From assembly GCA_963830455.1 (NCBI GenBank), contig CAWHMT010000002.1, positions 62,001-126,000 of the forward strand: a stretch of 64,000 nucleotides of DNA, in the 5' to 3' direction. Positions 1 to 8,477 of this stretch are shown piece by piece; the stretch's first letter is position 1; each line of letters begins with the position of its first letter. Origin of the DNA: 20CM-2-65-7 sp963830455. Its GTDB lineage: Bacteria; Gemmatimonadota; Gemmatimonadetes; Gemmatimonadales; GWC2-71-9. The notes beneath the pieces were generated by a model. That model did no database searches. It was not told the origin of the DNA and was given only the letters and a program-made list of their open reading frames with translations. The position numbers and the translations under genes are program-made.

Positions 1-1
1 G

Positions 2-865
2 GCGGACGGGGCGCGCGAGCACGGCATGCAGGTCTTCGACTTGAACCGGCTGCGGAACGCCGGGCGGACGGCGGTCACGTTCACCGAAGACGCCCACTAC
101 GACCACGTTCACAGCGCGCACAACATCGCGTCGATACCGCGACCGGATACGTCTTCATCGTCGGCGCGAGCGGCGGCGGCGAGATGTGCGGCGGAGGGCT
201 GCACATGGTGGACATCCGGGATCCATTGCATCCGGCGTTCGCGGGCTGCTTCTCCGACCCGCAGACGGGCCGGCAGGGGACCGGCTACTCGCACGATGTG
301 CAGTGCGTGGTCTACCACGGTCCCGACACGAAGTACACGGGCCGGCAGATCTGCATCGGCGCCAATGAGACGGCGTCTGTCGATCGCCGATGTGACCGAC
401 AAGGCGCATCCGGTCGCGATTTCGCGCGGGCCGTATCCGAACGTCGCGTACGCGCACCAGGGCTGGCTCACCGAGGATCATCGCTACTTCTACAGGACGA
501 CGAGCTGGACGAGATGCAGGGCCTCGTCGACGGGAACGCGCACCTCATCTGGGACTGAGCGATCTCGGGAATCCCGTGCTCGCGGGGGAGTACGTCTCCG
601 AGAACAACGCGATCGATCACAACCTGCTGCTGGTCGGCAATACGATGTACCAGTCGAATTACGTGAGCGGGCTGCGCGTGCTCGACATCACCGATCGGCT
701 GCATACCCAAACCGGTCGGCTTCTTCGACACGCGTCCCGGTCGGTCGATGATATTCCCGAGCTTCGGCGGGACGTGGGGCAATTATCCGTTCTTCAAGAG
801 CGGCGTCGTCGCGGTGACGAGCATGCGCGAAGGGTCTCTTCATTGTGAAGAAGCGCCCGACGCGC
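2..865 (+). pseudogene. Choice-of-anchor B (LVIVD-type) secreted protein, frame-broken, 5' end outside window
   Basis: C-terminal part of a secreted beta-propeller-like protein, cut by the window start. Recognisable text is scattered over all three forward frames: EHGMQVFDLNRLR (near 5), GLHMVDIRDPLHPAFAG (near 200), ADVTDKAHP (near 380), MQGLVDGNAHLIWD (near 515), YVSENNAIDHNLL (near 590), FGGTWGNYPFFKSG (near 757) and GLFIVKK (near 835). Joining them needs about six single-base frame changes. The order matches a choice-of-anchor B protein, whose family usually ends with a similar LF(I/V)V segment. No continuous product is possible as written. Either a decaying gene or a stretch of poor sequence; the next gene is broken too, which favours a local quality problem. 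Confidence 0.6.
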
Positions 866-1968
866 GCCGGTGCCGTAATTCGTCGGCTGCGCGGCTGCTG
901 GTACTGCTGGATGCACGGCGGCCGGACGGCCGGACGGCCTGACGGCCGACGGTCGCCCGTGCTCGTCTACGTGGCTAATCAGGCGTCGGGCAAGGTGACA
1001 GTGGTCAGTGTGGCCACAGACGATTCCATTGTGGCGACGGTCGATTTCACCACGCTCGGCTTCTCGGCTCATCCCAAGCCGCATCACATCGTCGTCGAGC
1101 CGGACGGATCGTACTGGTACGTCTCGCTCGTCGGCGACAACGCGGTCGTGAAGCTCGATCGCGCCAATCACGTCGTGGCCAGGGCTGAGACGGTCACGCC
1201 GGGGCTGTTGGCGATCGATCGGACGAGCGATCTGCTGTACGCGACGCGGTCGATGTCCGCAGTAAACGCGCCAGCCCGGATTGCGGTCATTAACCGACGG
1301 TCGATGACGGTCGAGGAGATCGAGGTTCTGGTCTCTCGTCCCCATGGATTGGCGATCGCGCCCGACGGCAAGCACGCCTACGTCGCCAGCCTGGGCACGA
1401 ATCAGATCGCCGTGTACGACGCCCGCGCGAGCAGGTGGCCATCGTGGAGGTGCCGGGCGGCGATACGAGCCAGGTGATGGTGCAGCTGGCGGTGTCACCC
1501 GACGGCCGCACGCTGGTCGCCACGTCGCAGCTGACGGGGAAGCTGCTGGTGTTCGATCTCGCCGACGCGTCGAGACCCAAGCTCATGCAGCGGGTCGGCA
1601 CGGGCGACTGGCCCTGGCTCGTGACGTTCACGCCGGACGGCGCCGAGGTGTGGGTGCCGAATCAGCGGTCGAACGACGTGACGGTGGTGGACGCGAGGCG
1701 CTGGAGCGTGATCACCACGGTGAAGGGCGACTTCGCGCAGCCCGATGGGATCGTCATTTCGGGCGATGGGAAGCTGGTCTTTGTCGCCAATCACAACACC
1801 GACAACGTGATGAGCATGGGCGGCATCAGCATGGCGATGCCGATGGCCGGCATGACCGCCGCGCCGGGCCGGCTGATCGTGATCGACGCCAAGCGGCGCG
1901 CAGTGGTGGGGCGCGTCGACACGGCGCCGGATGGCGCCGGGCTCGGCATCGCGGGAGGGAAGCCCTGA
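866..1968 (+). pseudogene. YncE-like seven-bladed beta-propeller protein, frameshifted
   Basis: Repeated YVANQASGKVTVV, HIVVEPDGSYWYVSL, GLAIAPDGKHAYVASLG and VFVANHNTDNV blades are typical of YncE/cytochrome D1-type propellers, normally periplasmic. The first half is read in one frame to about 1425 and the second in another from about 1435, so one frame change is needed. The expected signal peptide is also scrambled: a hydrophobic RLLVLL lies out of frame near 890, so the true start cannot be fixed and 866 is nominal. A methionine-rich stretch (MSMGGISMAMPMAGM, about 1810-1854) sits between blades. The stop overlaps the possible start of the FG-GAP lipoprotein, so the two were probably co-transcribed with the upstream propeller gene. 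Confidence 0.6.
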
Positions 1969-3713
1969 AGCGAGCGTGGGTGCTGATCGCGCTCGCCGCG
2001 TGCTCCCGCCCCCTACCGCCCCCTACCGCCCCTAATAGCCTCGCTTTCGTCCGTGCGATTGCTCCGTTCCCCGTCCTCGACTCCACCGGCCATCCCTACG
2101 CCCTTCCATTCCTCGGGGGCTTCGAGCACCCGCGTCCGCAGCTGATCGACATCGACGGCGACGGCGTCAACGATCTGTTTCTTCAGGAGAATTCCAACGA
2201 CCTGGGGCTGTATCAGCGGTCCGCTAACGGCTGGCAACTAACGACTGAGCGCTATGAGGATCTCAACATCGGCGAGTGGTATCGCTTCGCCGATGTCGAT
2301 GGCGACGGGTTGATCGATCTGGTCACGGAATCGCCGCTCAGCGACATCCGCTATTACCGCAATGTCGGCACGCGCACCACGGCGCGGTTTATCGTCTCGG
2401 CCGACACGCTGCGGGATGTCACGGGTCAAGCGATCTATGCCGACCGGCAGAACATCGCGCAGTTCGCCGACATCGACTGCAACGGCCAACTCGACATGCT
2501 GCTCGGCCGCGTGGACGGCACGATCACGCGCTACGAGCTTCAGAACCTCGACACCCTCCACCGCCCTCGATTCAAGCTGTTAACAGAGCGATTCGAAGAC
2601 ATCCAGATCATCGGCCAGCGCCAACCGTCGCGCCACGGCGCCAACACGCTGGCGGTGTTCGACGTCGACTCCGACGGCGATCCCGACATCCTGTGGGGCG
2701 ACTTCTTCGAGCCCGGGCTGCTCTGGCTTCGCAACGAAGGGACGTGCGCCCATTTCGACTTCCACGGCGAACGGATTCCGTTTCCACCGGGCGCGCCGCT
2801 CGAAACCAGCGGCTACAATGCACCGGCCGCCGGTGATCTCACCGGGGACGGCAGGCTGGACCTGATCGTGGGCGTACTCGGGGGCGCGTTCAATCCCAAC
2901 AAGACCAGCACCGCGAACCTCTACCAGCTCGATCAGACGGCGCCGAACGTCTGGAAGATCGCCACGCCCCGAGTGCTCGACGGGATCGATGTCGGTGCCG
3001 AGTCGATCCCCGCGTTTGGCGACATCGACGGCGACGGCGATCAGGATCTGGTGGTGGGTACGAAGATCGAACCCGACAATCCGCGCACCGGGGGCCTGTA
3101 CTGGTTCGAGAACACCGGCAGCCGTAGCACGCCGGCGCTGCGGCTGCGGGGGCATCTGACGGTGCTCCCGGCCTTTCACCTCGCGCCGGCGATCGGGGAT
3201 CTCGACGGCGACGGTCTGCCCGATCTCGTGCTCGGTCAGTTTCAGGACGCCGTCGCGTGGTACCGAAACAGCGGGGAGGGAGGGGGCGGCGCCGGCCGCT
3301 TCGTACTCGTCGATTCCGCCGTCGTGCGCTTGCCCCGCGGCAGCAACGGCGTGCCCGAGCTGCACGACATCGACAAGGATGGCGATCTCGATCTCTTTGT
3401 CGGCGACGCGGGAGGCCGCATCGCGTTCTTCAGAAACGACGGCTCGAAGCAGGCGCCCCGGTTCGTGCTCGCGAGCGAGGACTACCTCGGCAGGCGCGTC
3501 GGCCGGCGCATCGTGCCGCGGTTTCTGAACGACGTGCTGATCGTCGGCACGGAGCGTGGCGGGATCGATTCGACGCTCGGGATTCGACTGCCGCTGTACG
3601 CGGCGCCAGCGTTCGCGAACGTGCGAGGCGAGAGCACCGATGTGTTTGTGGGCGGCGCAGGCGGCGGCCTGCAGTACTTCCAGGGCGGCGGCGGCCCTCG
3701 CTCCAAGGAGTGA
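1965..3713 (+). CDS. FG-GAP/VCBS-repeat lipoprotein
   Basis: Predicted surface or periplasmic lipoprotein of about 582 residues. The N-terminus KRAWVLIALAACS is a short signal with an LAAC lipobox. The rest consists of calcium-loop FG-GAP repeats: DIDGDGVNDLF, DVDGDGLIDLV, DIDCNGQLDML, DVDSDGDPDIL, DLTGDGRLDLI, DIDGDGDQDLV, DLDGDGLPDLV and DIDKDGDLDLF, at least eight in all. Such repeats form integrin-like propellers; the ligand is unknown. No ATG fits. A CTG at 1965 overlaps the previous stop and preserves a good signal, while GTG at 1980 would leave almost no basic n-region. Third in a run of secreted propeller genes, which suggests a shared extracellular role. Confidence 0.8.
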   Translation: MKRAWVLIALAACSRPLPPPTAPNSLAFVRAIAPFPVLDSTGHPYALPFLGGFEHPRPQLIDIDGDGVNDLFLQENSNDLGLYQRSANGWQLTTERYEDLNIGEWYRFADVDGDGLIDLVTESPLSDIRYYRNVGTRTTARFIVSADTLRDVTGQAIYADRQNIAQFADIDCNGQLDMLLGRVDGTITRYELQNLDTLHRPRFKLLTERFEDIQIIGQRQPSRHGANTLAVFDVDSDGDPDILWGDFFEPGLLWLRNEGTCAHFDFHGERIPFPPGAPLETSGYNAPAAGDLTGDGRLDLIVGVLGGAFNPNKTSTANLYQLDQTAPNVWKIATPRVLDGIDVGAESIPAFGDIDGDGDQDLVVGTKIEPDNPRTGGLYWFENTGSRSTPALRLRGHLTVLPAFHLAPAIGDLDGDGLPDLVLGQFQDAVAWYRNSGEGGGGAGRFVLVDSAVVRLPRGSNGVPELHDIDKDGDLDLFVGDAGGRIAFFRNDGSKQAPRFVLASEDYLGRRVGRRIVPRFLNDVLIVGTERGGIDSTLGIRLPLYAAPAFANVRGESTDVFVGGAGGGLQYFQGGGGPRSKE

Positions 3714-3736
3714 AACCTGGCACGGTTCTGTTTGCG

Positions 3737-3742
3737 TATAGT
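3737..3742 (+). promoter_or_regulatory. Possible -10 box of the small membrane protein gene
   Basis: TATAGT lies 28 bases before the ATG at 3771. No convincing -35 box is visible, so this is a weak call. Confidence 0.35.
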
Positions 3743-3770
3743 TCAGGTCCCCATCTCTTCGAGCGGTTCG

Positions 3771-3965
3771 ATGATCAAGCCTGTGCTTCAGCTCGCCGCC
3801 GTCGGTCTGGTCGGCGTGATTCTCTGGAAAGTCGCAGCGGGCCTCCTGTTGCCGCTGTTCTTCCTCCTCTTCAAGGTGGCGCTGATCGTCGGTCTGATCA
3901 TGTTCGCCTTCTGGTTCTTCAGAAAGGACCGTGGTAAGGCGGACACGCCCCCCGCGTCGTCCTAG
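3771..3965 (+). CDS. Small two-helix membrane protein
   Basis: 64 residues. Two closely spaced hydrophobic segments (about residues 4-18 and 20-43) are followed by a basic tail FFRKDRGK, suggesting a cytoplasmic C-terminus. An in-frame ATG at 3732 would add 13 polar residues; I prefer ATG 3771 because the hydrophobic region then begins at once, as in similar small proteins. It sits alone between the FG-GAP gene and a hairpin at 3986-4020. No domain is recognised. Confidence 0.6.
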   Translation: MIKPVLQLAAVGLVGVILWKVAAGLLLPLFFLLFKVALIVGLIMFAFWFFRKDRGKADTPPASS

Positions 3966-3985
3966 TGTCCCAGGCAACACAATCG

Positions 3986-4020
3986 AGGCGCGCCTGACCT
4001 GAGCAAGGTCCGGCGCGCCT
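3986..4020 (+). terminator. Long stem-loop after the small membrane protein gene
   Basis: AGGCGCGCC pairs with GGCGCGCCT. A second stem, GACCT with AGGTC around loop GAGCA, is nested inside, separated by a T/C mismatch. No T-run follows, so it may terminate inefficiently or act as a 3' stabiliser. It lies 21 bases past the stop at 3965. Confidence 0.6.
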
Positions 4021-4059
4021 CGTGCGTTCTTCCCCGGCAGACCTCAACGGGAGGACGCC

Positions 4060-4533
4060 ATGAACTACTGGAAAGGCTTGATGATCGCCGCCGGCATCGA
4101 CCTGATCTGGATCATGGGATCTCCGGTGCTGGCGCCCGATCTGAAGCTGCCCGCGTTCAAGGAGGAGCCCTGGGCGCTCAATCCTGAAAATGCGGGTGCC
4201 GTGTCCATTCACCAGCCGCACACGCCTGATGTGGATCGCCTAGCGGCGATCGGTGAGAAGCTCGACTCGCTGATGATGTACGTGCAGGAGCATCCGGAGG
4301 ACGTGGATGCGATCGAGAAGGTGGCTGATCTGTACGCGGACAACGGATGGTGGGATGATGCGATCGGCCCGCTCGCGCGCGCGATTCAGCTCAATCCCGA
4401 GCGTTGGTCTCTCTGGTCGGCGCTCGATCGGGCCGTCGAGCAGGCGGGGATGGCGATGATTACGGATGCGGAGCTGACGGTACGCGCGCAGAACTTCGTC
4501 CAAGCCGTGGACATGTGGGGACATGGCTGTTAA
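4060..4533 (+). CDS. TPR-like hypothetical protein
   Basis: 157 residues. An N-terminal hydrophobic stretch (about residues 5-27) may be a signal or membrane anchor. Residues 55-135 are helical and TPR-like (DAIEKVADLYADNGWWDDAI followed by IQLNPERWSLWSALDRAV), the register of one to one and a half tetratricopeptide units, a protein-interaction fold. A GGGAGG Shine-Dalgarno 6-7 bases before ATG 4060 supports the start. Flanked by hairpins on both sides, so probably transcribed alone. Partner and process unknown. Confidence 0.7.
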   Translation: MNYWKGLMIAAGIDLIWIMGSPVLAPDLKLPAFKEEPWALNPENAGAVSIHQPHTPDVDRLAAIGEKLDSLMMYVQEHPEDVDAIEKVADLYADNGWWDDAIGPLARAIQLNPERWSLWSALDRAVEQAGMAMITDAELTVRAQNFVQAVDMWGHGC

Positions 4534-4570
4534 CGGCGGCGGCAGATGAGTCGGCGGCGAGGGCGGCAAA

Positions 4571-4598
4571 AAGGGCGGCAATTGCAGTTGCCGCCCTT
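4571..4598. terminator. Bidirectional hairpin between convergent genes
   Basis: AAGGGCGGCAA and TTGCCGCCCTT form a perfect 11-bp stem around the loop TTGCAG. GGCGGCG/CGCCGCC repeats flank it. It lies between the plus-strand TPR-like gene and the minus-strand lipoprotein gene and could end transcripts from both sides. Confidence 0.65.
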
Positions 4599-4635
4599 CG
4601 CCGCCGCTTGATCTGCCGCCCTGCGCCGCCCTGTC

Positions 4636-5241
4636 TTACTGATCCACCCACGTACTCCTCACATCATACGTCACATCATAGACCAGCTGATTGACCAATC
4701 GGCCGTACGCGTCGTTCGGGTCGCGCGCCTCAAACGACGGCGTTCCGCCGATGAACGCGAGCCCGCCCACCTTCTCAGTGGACTGTGAGCTGCGGCGCCA
4801 CATCACGCCGCCCGTCCGCGTATTCACGAGCCACACCGACAACTCCACCGTCACCGTGGCCTGCATCACGGGCGAGAGACTGGCGGTGAGATGGCCGCTG
4901 GGCTTCACGTTGGAAATCTTGAGGTGCCCAAAGAACGCCACCGGCACGCCAATCGTGTCCCGCGCGGAGAACACGCGGCTCGAATCGGCGCTGGTGAATT
5001 CGCGCATCTCGATGCCGTTTTGCGCGGCGAGCACATACTCCTCGAAGCGCTGCGTCGCGAACTCGTGGAGATTGCCCTTTGCGTTCTCGACCGAGAACCT
5101 GAACAAGCCGATGTTCTTGTGCGGGACGAGATTCAAGGTCGGCGGCAGCAGTACGCGCTGGCGCGGCGGCCGGTGCGATCCACCGCAGCCGAAGAGCGCA
5201 ACCAGGATGAGGTAGCAAATAGCGACACGCGTGACGCGCAT
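4636..5241 (-). CDS. Hypothetical lipoprotein
   Basis: 201 residues. MRVTRVAICYLILVALFGCG is a lipoprotein signal with the cysteine near residue 19. The mature part contains NIGLFRFSVENAKG, VFFGHLKIS-like and VWLVNTRTGGVMWRRSSQS segments that resemble bacterial lipoproteins of the CsgG/TolB-N-like class, though I cannot assign a family. Longer in-frame starts exist upstream, but ATG 5241 is chosen because it begins the signal and has GAGGTG 4-5 bases before it. A CATTATGTTGG promoter-like motif lies 32 bases upstream. Confidence 0.7.
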   Translation of the reverse strand: MRVTRVAICYLILVALFGCGGSHRPPRQRVLLPPTLNLVPHKNIGLFRFSVENAKGNLHEFATQRFEEYVLAAQNGIEMREFTSADSSRVFSARDTIGVPVAFFGHLKISNVKPSGHLTASLSPVMQATVTVELSVWLVNTRTGGVMWRRSSQSTEKVGGLAFIGGTPSFEARDPNDAYGRLVNQLVYDVTYDVRSTWVDQ

Positions 5242-5272
5242 AGGCACCTCGAAGCTTGGGAAACTCGGAGGA

Positions 5273-5283
5273 CCAACATAATG
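5273..5283 (-). promoter_or_regulatory. Promoter-like motif CATTATGTTGG
   Basis: Reads CATTATGTTGG on the minus strand, 32 bases before the start at 5241. The same 11-mer occurs upstream of the DUF1097 gene (43802-43812), with close variants before two other minus-strand genes. TTATGT or TATGTT would be the -10 hexamer. Confidence 0.5.
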
Positions 5284-5320
5284 CGTGCCACTGCAATCGT
5301 GGGAATCTGCGTCACATCGG

Positions 5321-5824
5321 CTAGGGAGTTCCCTGGCGGACGGGCTGTGGCGCTGTCTCACTGGTGGGCCAACGCTGCGTCGGAACGACACTCGGCAATG
5401 GCTGGGCGCGGATGTACGTGACGACCTTCCAAATCGCTCCCGGCGACATGACGCCGCCGTAGGCCGGCATCCCGCGCGGGCGTCCGTAGAAAACCGAATG
5501 GTACAGTGCGCCGTCGGTGCCGCCATAGCGCCAGCGGCCGTCCACGAGACTCGGGCCCGCCCAGCCGAGCGCGCCGCCGCCGTGGCAACCGTCGCAGTTC
5601 ATCGTGCTGAAGATCTTGGCGCCGTCGGCGACCGAGGTAGAATCGCCGGCGAACGGGTTGGTCATTTCAGCGGCTGGTGGTTGGCTGGCTCCCGCCGCCA
5701 CGTGATTCGGATAACGAATCGATGGCGGCGGACCGCTGTCGGTGCCGCGGTTACACGCGACGAGGAGTAGTCCCACGCACGACGCACCACGCACGACGCA
5801 CGACTTCACAAGCCGAAAACCCAA
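5321..5824 (-). CDS. Lipoprotein c-type cytochrome
   Basis: 167 residues. The signal with LLVAC (Cys near residue 24) is followed by a proline-rich linker and one mono-haem domain: AKIFSTMNCDGCHGGGALGW supplies CxxCH, and RGMPAYGGVMS supplies the distal Met. It should be tethered to a membrane on the periplasmic side. The start at 5824 overlaps the last 19 bases of the PQQ dehydrogenase gene, so the two are translationally linked. Inferred role: electron acceptor for that dehydrogenase. A 14-bp tandem duplication lies in the signal-peptide codons. Confidence 0.85.
   Translation of the reverse strand: MGFRLVKSCVVRGASCVGLLLVACNRGTDSGPPPSIRYPNHVAAGASQPPAAEMTNPFAGDSTSVADGAKIFSTMNCDGCHGGGALGWAGPSLVDGRWRYGGTDGALYHSVFYGRPRGMPAYGGVMSPGAIWKVVTYIRAQPLPSVVPTQRWPTSETAPQPVRQGTP
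5774..5801. repeat. 14-bp perfect tandem duplication
   Basis: CACGCACGACGCAC occurs twice back to back inside the signal-peptide codons of the cytochrome gene, duplicating part of its n-region on the minus strand. A recent slippage event is likely. Confidence 0.8.
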
Positions 5825-7536
5825 ACCATTCCTCCCTGGCTCGTGTGGCGGGCGAGATCGGGTGCAAAATCCGCCGGCGGGCGCAGATCGGCGGGATCGT
5901 CGGAGCGGACATCACCCGAGAGGAGAAACCAGTCGCCCCCGATCCCGGCGTACACGGCGACGTACTGCTTCCCGTCCGGCCCTCGAAACGTGATCGGCGC
6001 GCCCACGACGCCCGAGCCCACCTTGAATTTCCACAGCGCGCGTCCCGTGCGGATGTCGACCGCCTTGAACCAGCCGTCGAGCGTTCCGTAGAAGGCGACG
6101 TCGCCCGCCGTGACCACGGTTCCGCTCCAAACCGGGAATTGCTCCTTGATCTCCCACACCTTGCGGCCACGCGCCGCGTCCCAGGCGATGAATGCGCCCA
6201 TGTGACCGCCGGGGCCTGCGACATAGGGAGTCGTGGCGCCGATGAACGGCGTCGCGGGGATGCGTGTGACCTGTGTCGCCTCGAAGTTCATGCAGAGATT
6301 GTTGGTCGCGGTGTAGAACAGCCCCGTGCGCGGCGAAAACGCCGATGACGAAACGGGACTCTTGCCGCCCTCGAGGCTCGGGCAGATGCCGCGGACGTTG
6401 CCGCGCGAGGCACCGGTGACCATCGTGCTGTCCACGATCGGCACGCCCGTGCGCTTATCGATGCCCTTCGCCCACGTCACATGCGCGAACGGCTCAGCCA
6501 CGAGCAGCTCGCCGGTCGCGCGGTCGAGCGTATACGCGAAGCCGTTTTTGTTGAACGTCACGAGGACCTTGCGCATCCGACCCCCCACGACGAAATCGGC
6601 GAGGATCATTTCGGCATTCGCGTCGAAGTCCCAGCTGTCGTGCGGCGTGAACTGGTACGCCCACACCAGCGCGCCATCGCGCGGCCGGCGCGCGAGCACG
6701 CTGTTGGTCCATTTGTTCTCGCCCGGCCGTTGCTCCGTGTTGTACGGACCGGGGTTGCCGGTGCCGAAGTAGATCAGATCGAGCTGTGGATCGTAGGAGA
6801 TCCAGCCCCACACCGGCGCGCCACCGCGCCGCCACGAGTCGCCGCTCCAGGTGGAGACGCCGAGACCAGCGCCGCCGGTGAACGTGCCGGGCCGCGCGAT
6901 CATCAGTGAATCGGGGCCCATGTTGTGCGCGGTCCACAGGATCTTCCCGGTCGCGAGATCGAGCGCCTTCACCCAGCCGTAAATCCCGAACTCGCCTCCC
7001 GAGGGACCCACGAGCACGCGATCGCGCACGATGAACGGGGCCATGGGGGTCGTCTCGCCCTGGCCCATGTCGGCGATCTGTGTCTTCCACAATTCGCGGC
7101 CGGTGTTGGCGTCCACGGCGACGGTGTGCCCGTCGAGCAGGTTGTACACGATCTTCCCGTCCGCGTACACCGCGCCGCGATTGATCGCGTCACAACACGC
7201 GACGCCGACCGCGGTCGGATTCACGTCGGGCCGATACTTCCATTTGAGCGGATAGCCTTCGCGCGTCAGATCAAAGGCATAGAGCACGTTCGGGAAGGGA
7301 GTGACGACGTACATCGTACTGCCCACAACCAGCGGTTGTCCTTCGTGACCGCCGAGGACGCCGGTCGAGAAGCTCCACACCGCCTTGAGGCGGGTGACGT
7401 TGGTGCGATTGATCTGTGTGAGGGTGCTGTAGCGCCGGGCGGCGTAGTCTTTTCCCGGCATCGTCCACTGGCCGTCGTCTTGCGACGGCGTGCCCTGGAG
7501 GATCGGGAGCAGTAAAAGCAACGCCGCGGGAATCAT
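5806..7536 (-). CDS. PQQ-dependent alcohol dehydrogenase, lanthanide-type active site
   Basis: 576 residues, the usual size for a periplasmic quinoprotein dehydrogenase. A short signal (residues 1-15) precedes an eight-bladed propeller rich in AxDxxTGxxxW tryptophan-docking motifs. GVACCD has the adjacent cysteines (114-115) that form the disulfide near PQQ. By motif alignment, Glu182 (GGEFG), Asn261 (GTGNP) and Asp303 are metal ligands or catalytic, and HDSWDFDAN supplies a second aspartate, Asp305. That extra Asp two residues on marks XoxF-type enzymes; calcium enzymes have Ala there. The substrate, probably an alcohol or aldehyde, cannot be read. ATG 7536 begins the signal and lies 17 bases after the glycosidase-like gene. 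Confidence 0.88.
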   Translation of the reverse strand: MIPAALLLLLPILQGTPSQDDGQWTMPGKDYAARRYSTLTQINRTNVTRLKAVWSFSTGVLGGHEGQPLVVGSTMYVVTPFPNVLYAFDLTREGYPLKWKYRPDVNPTAVGVACCDAINRGAVYADGKIVYNLLDGHTVAVDANTGRELWKTQIADMGQGETTPMAPFIVRDRVLVGPSGGEFGIYGWVKALDLATGKILWTAHNMGPDSLMIARPGTFTGGAGLGVSTWSGDSWRRGGAPVWGWISYDPQLDLIYFGTGNPGPYNTEQRPGENKWTNSVLARRPRDGALVWAYQFTPHDSWDFDANAEMILADFVVGGRMRKVLVTFNKNGFAYTLDRATGELLVAEPFAHVTWAKGIDKRTGVPIVDSTMVTGASRGNVRGICPSLEGGKSPVSSSAFSPRTGLFYTATNNLCMNFEATQVTRIPATPFIGATTPYVAGPGGHMGAFIAWDAARGRKVWEIKEQFPVWSGTVVTAGDVAFYGTLDGWFKAVDIRTGRALWKFKVGSGVVGAPITFRGPDGKQYVAVYAGIGGDWFLLSGDVRSDDPADLRPPADFAPDLARHTSQGGMVWVFGL

Positions 7537-7553
7537 GTGTAATGATACCGCGT

Positions 7554-8477
7554 CTACTGCTGATCGGTGCGTGCCACGAGCGCGAGCGGCACTTTCCGCA
7601 GCCCCTTCCAGGCACGTGTGTGGCCGGCTGAATCCGAGATCGCGACCTGCGCCGAAATCCCGCCGTCGAGCAGCATCGCCTGCCGCGCGCCGAGCGAACC
7701 CATCACCGCGGTCATCTCGGGTACGGTGAGGCCGAACGGCAGGCGGTCGGCGCCGGGAATCGGAGCATCGAACCGCGTGAGCGCGACGAGCAGACGCTCC
7801 TCGCGATCGATGCCGAGCGCGAGTCGCGCGTCCCGGTGCGTAACGTTGATCTCGCCGTCGCGCACCGGCGCCGGCACCTCGCCGTCGGCCGTGAGCAGCG
7901 TGGGATAGGATTGAAACGCGAAGCGCACGTCGGTTCGCCCGCGCCACATCGAGACGTCGTCACCATCGACCCAAATGAGTCGGCCGTCCGCGAGTCCGAC
8001 GAGCGCCGACGAGAGCGGTCCCTGCCCGGGCGGAAGCCTCTCGTGAGCGTTTATCACCACCCAGCCCCAGGGCAGCCGCTCCACGAACATTCCGGCATTG
8101 AGCGCGAGCGCCGCATCGCCTGCCTGGTCGACGGTCCAGGCAGGCCGATCCTCAGTCATGCCCCACACTAGATGAATGGATGCGACGCGAGGGTCGATAC
8201 GCGCGAGCACGAGTGTGAGCGCGTGCGCTTCGCCCTGTCCGGCGATCGGGAGCGTGGCCCATTCCACGCCCCGCTGTCCCGGATGCCAGGTGACGAGCTC
8301 GCCCAGCGTCGCGTCGGCCGCGGTCCAGCGCAGGGGCGCGCGCGAAGCGTGCCACAGCACGCGCGTCGCGCCCGAGGAAAGTCGCGCCTCCAAGGTCGCA
8401 TCGTCTCGACCGGTCGGTCCCGCGGTCGCCGCGCACAGCGCGACCGCACTCACGGCGACAGCTGCTCGACGAATCAC
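7554..8477 (-). CDS. Phosphodiester glycosidase (NAGPA/DUF2233) family protein
   Basis: 307 residues. The N-terminus is hydrophobic (export signal). The family core is seen in AGDAALALNAGMF (about residue 120) and LTVPEMTAVMGSLGARQAML followed by LDGGISAQ near the C-terminus; the paired asparagine/glycine and LDGG motifs are typical of NAGPA-like domains, which cleave GlcNAc-phosphodiesters or act in exopolysaccharide metabolism. The GTG start at 8477 overlaps the preceding stop as GTGA, so translation is coupled. Second gene of a likely four-gene operon ending in the PQQ dehydrogenase and cytochrome; the metabolic link is unclear. Confidence 0.75.
   Translation of the reverse strand: MIRRAAVAVSAVALCAATAGPTGRDDATLEARLSSGATRVLWHASRAPLRWTAADATLGELVTWHPGQRGVEWATLPIAGQGEAHALTLVLARIDPRVASIHLVWGMTEDRPAWTVDQAGDAALALNAGMFVERLPWGWVVINAHERLPPGQGPLSSALVGLADGRLIWVDGDDVSMWRGRTDVRFAFQSYPTLLTADGEVPAPVRDGEINVTHRDARLALGIDREERLLVALTRFDAPIPGADRLPFGLTVPEMTAVMGSLGARQAMLLDGGISAQVAISDSAGHTRAWKGLRKVPLALVARTDQQ

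Noticed and set aside
2580..3980. 466-codon open frame antisense to the FG-GAP lipoprotein
   Set aside because: The plus strand has eight calcium-loop repeats; the antisense text is the mirror of GAC/GGC codons.
5774..5801. Possible CRISPR or minisatellite
   Set aside because: Only two abutting 14-bp units with no spacers; a coding duplication.
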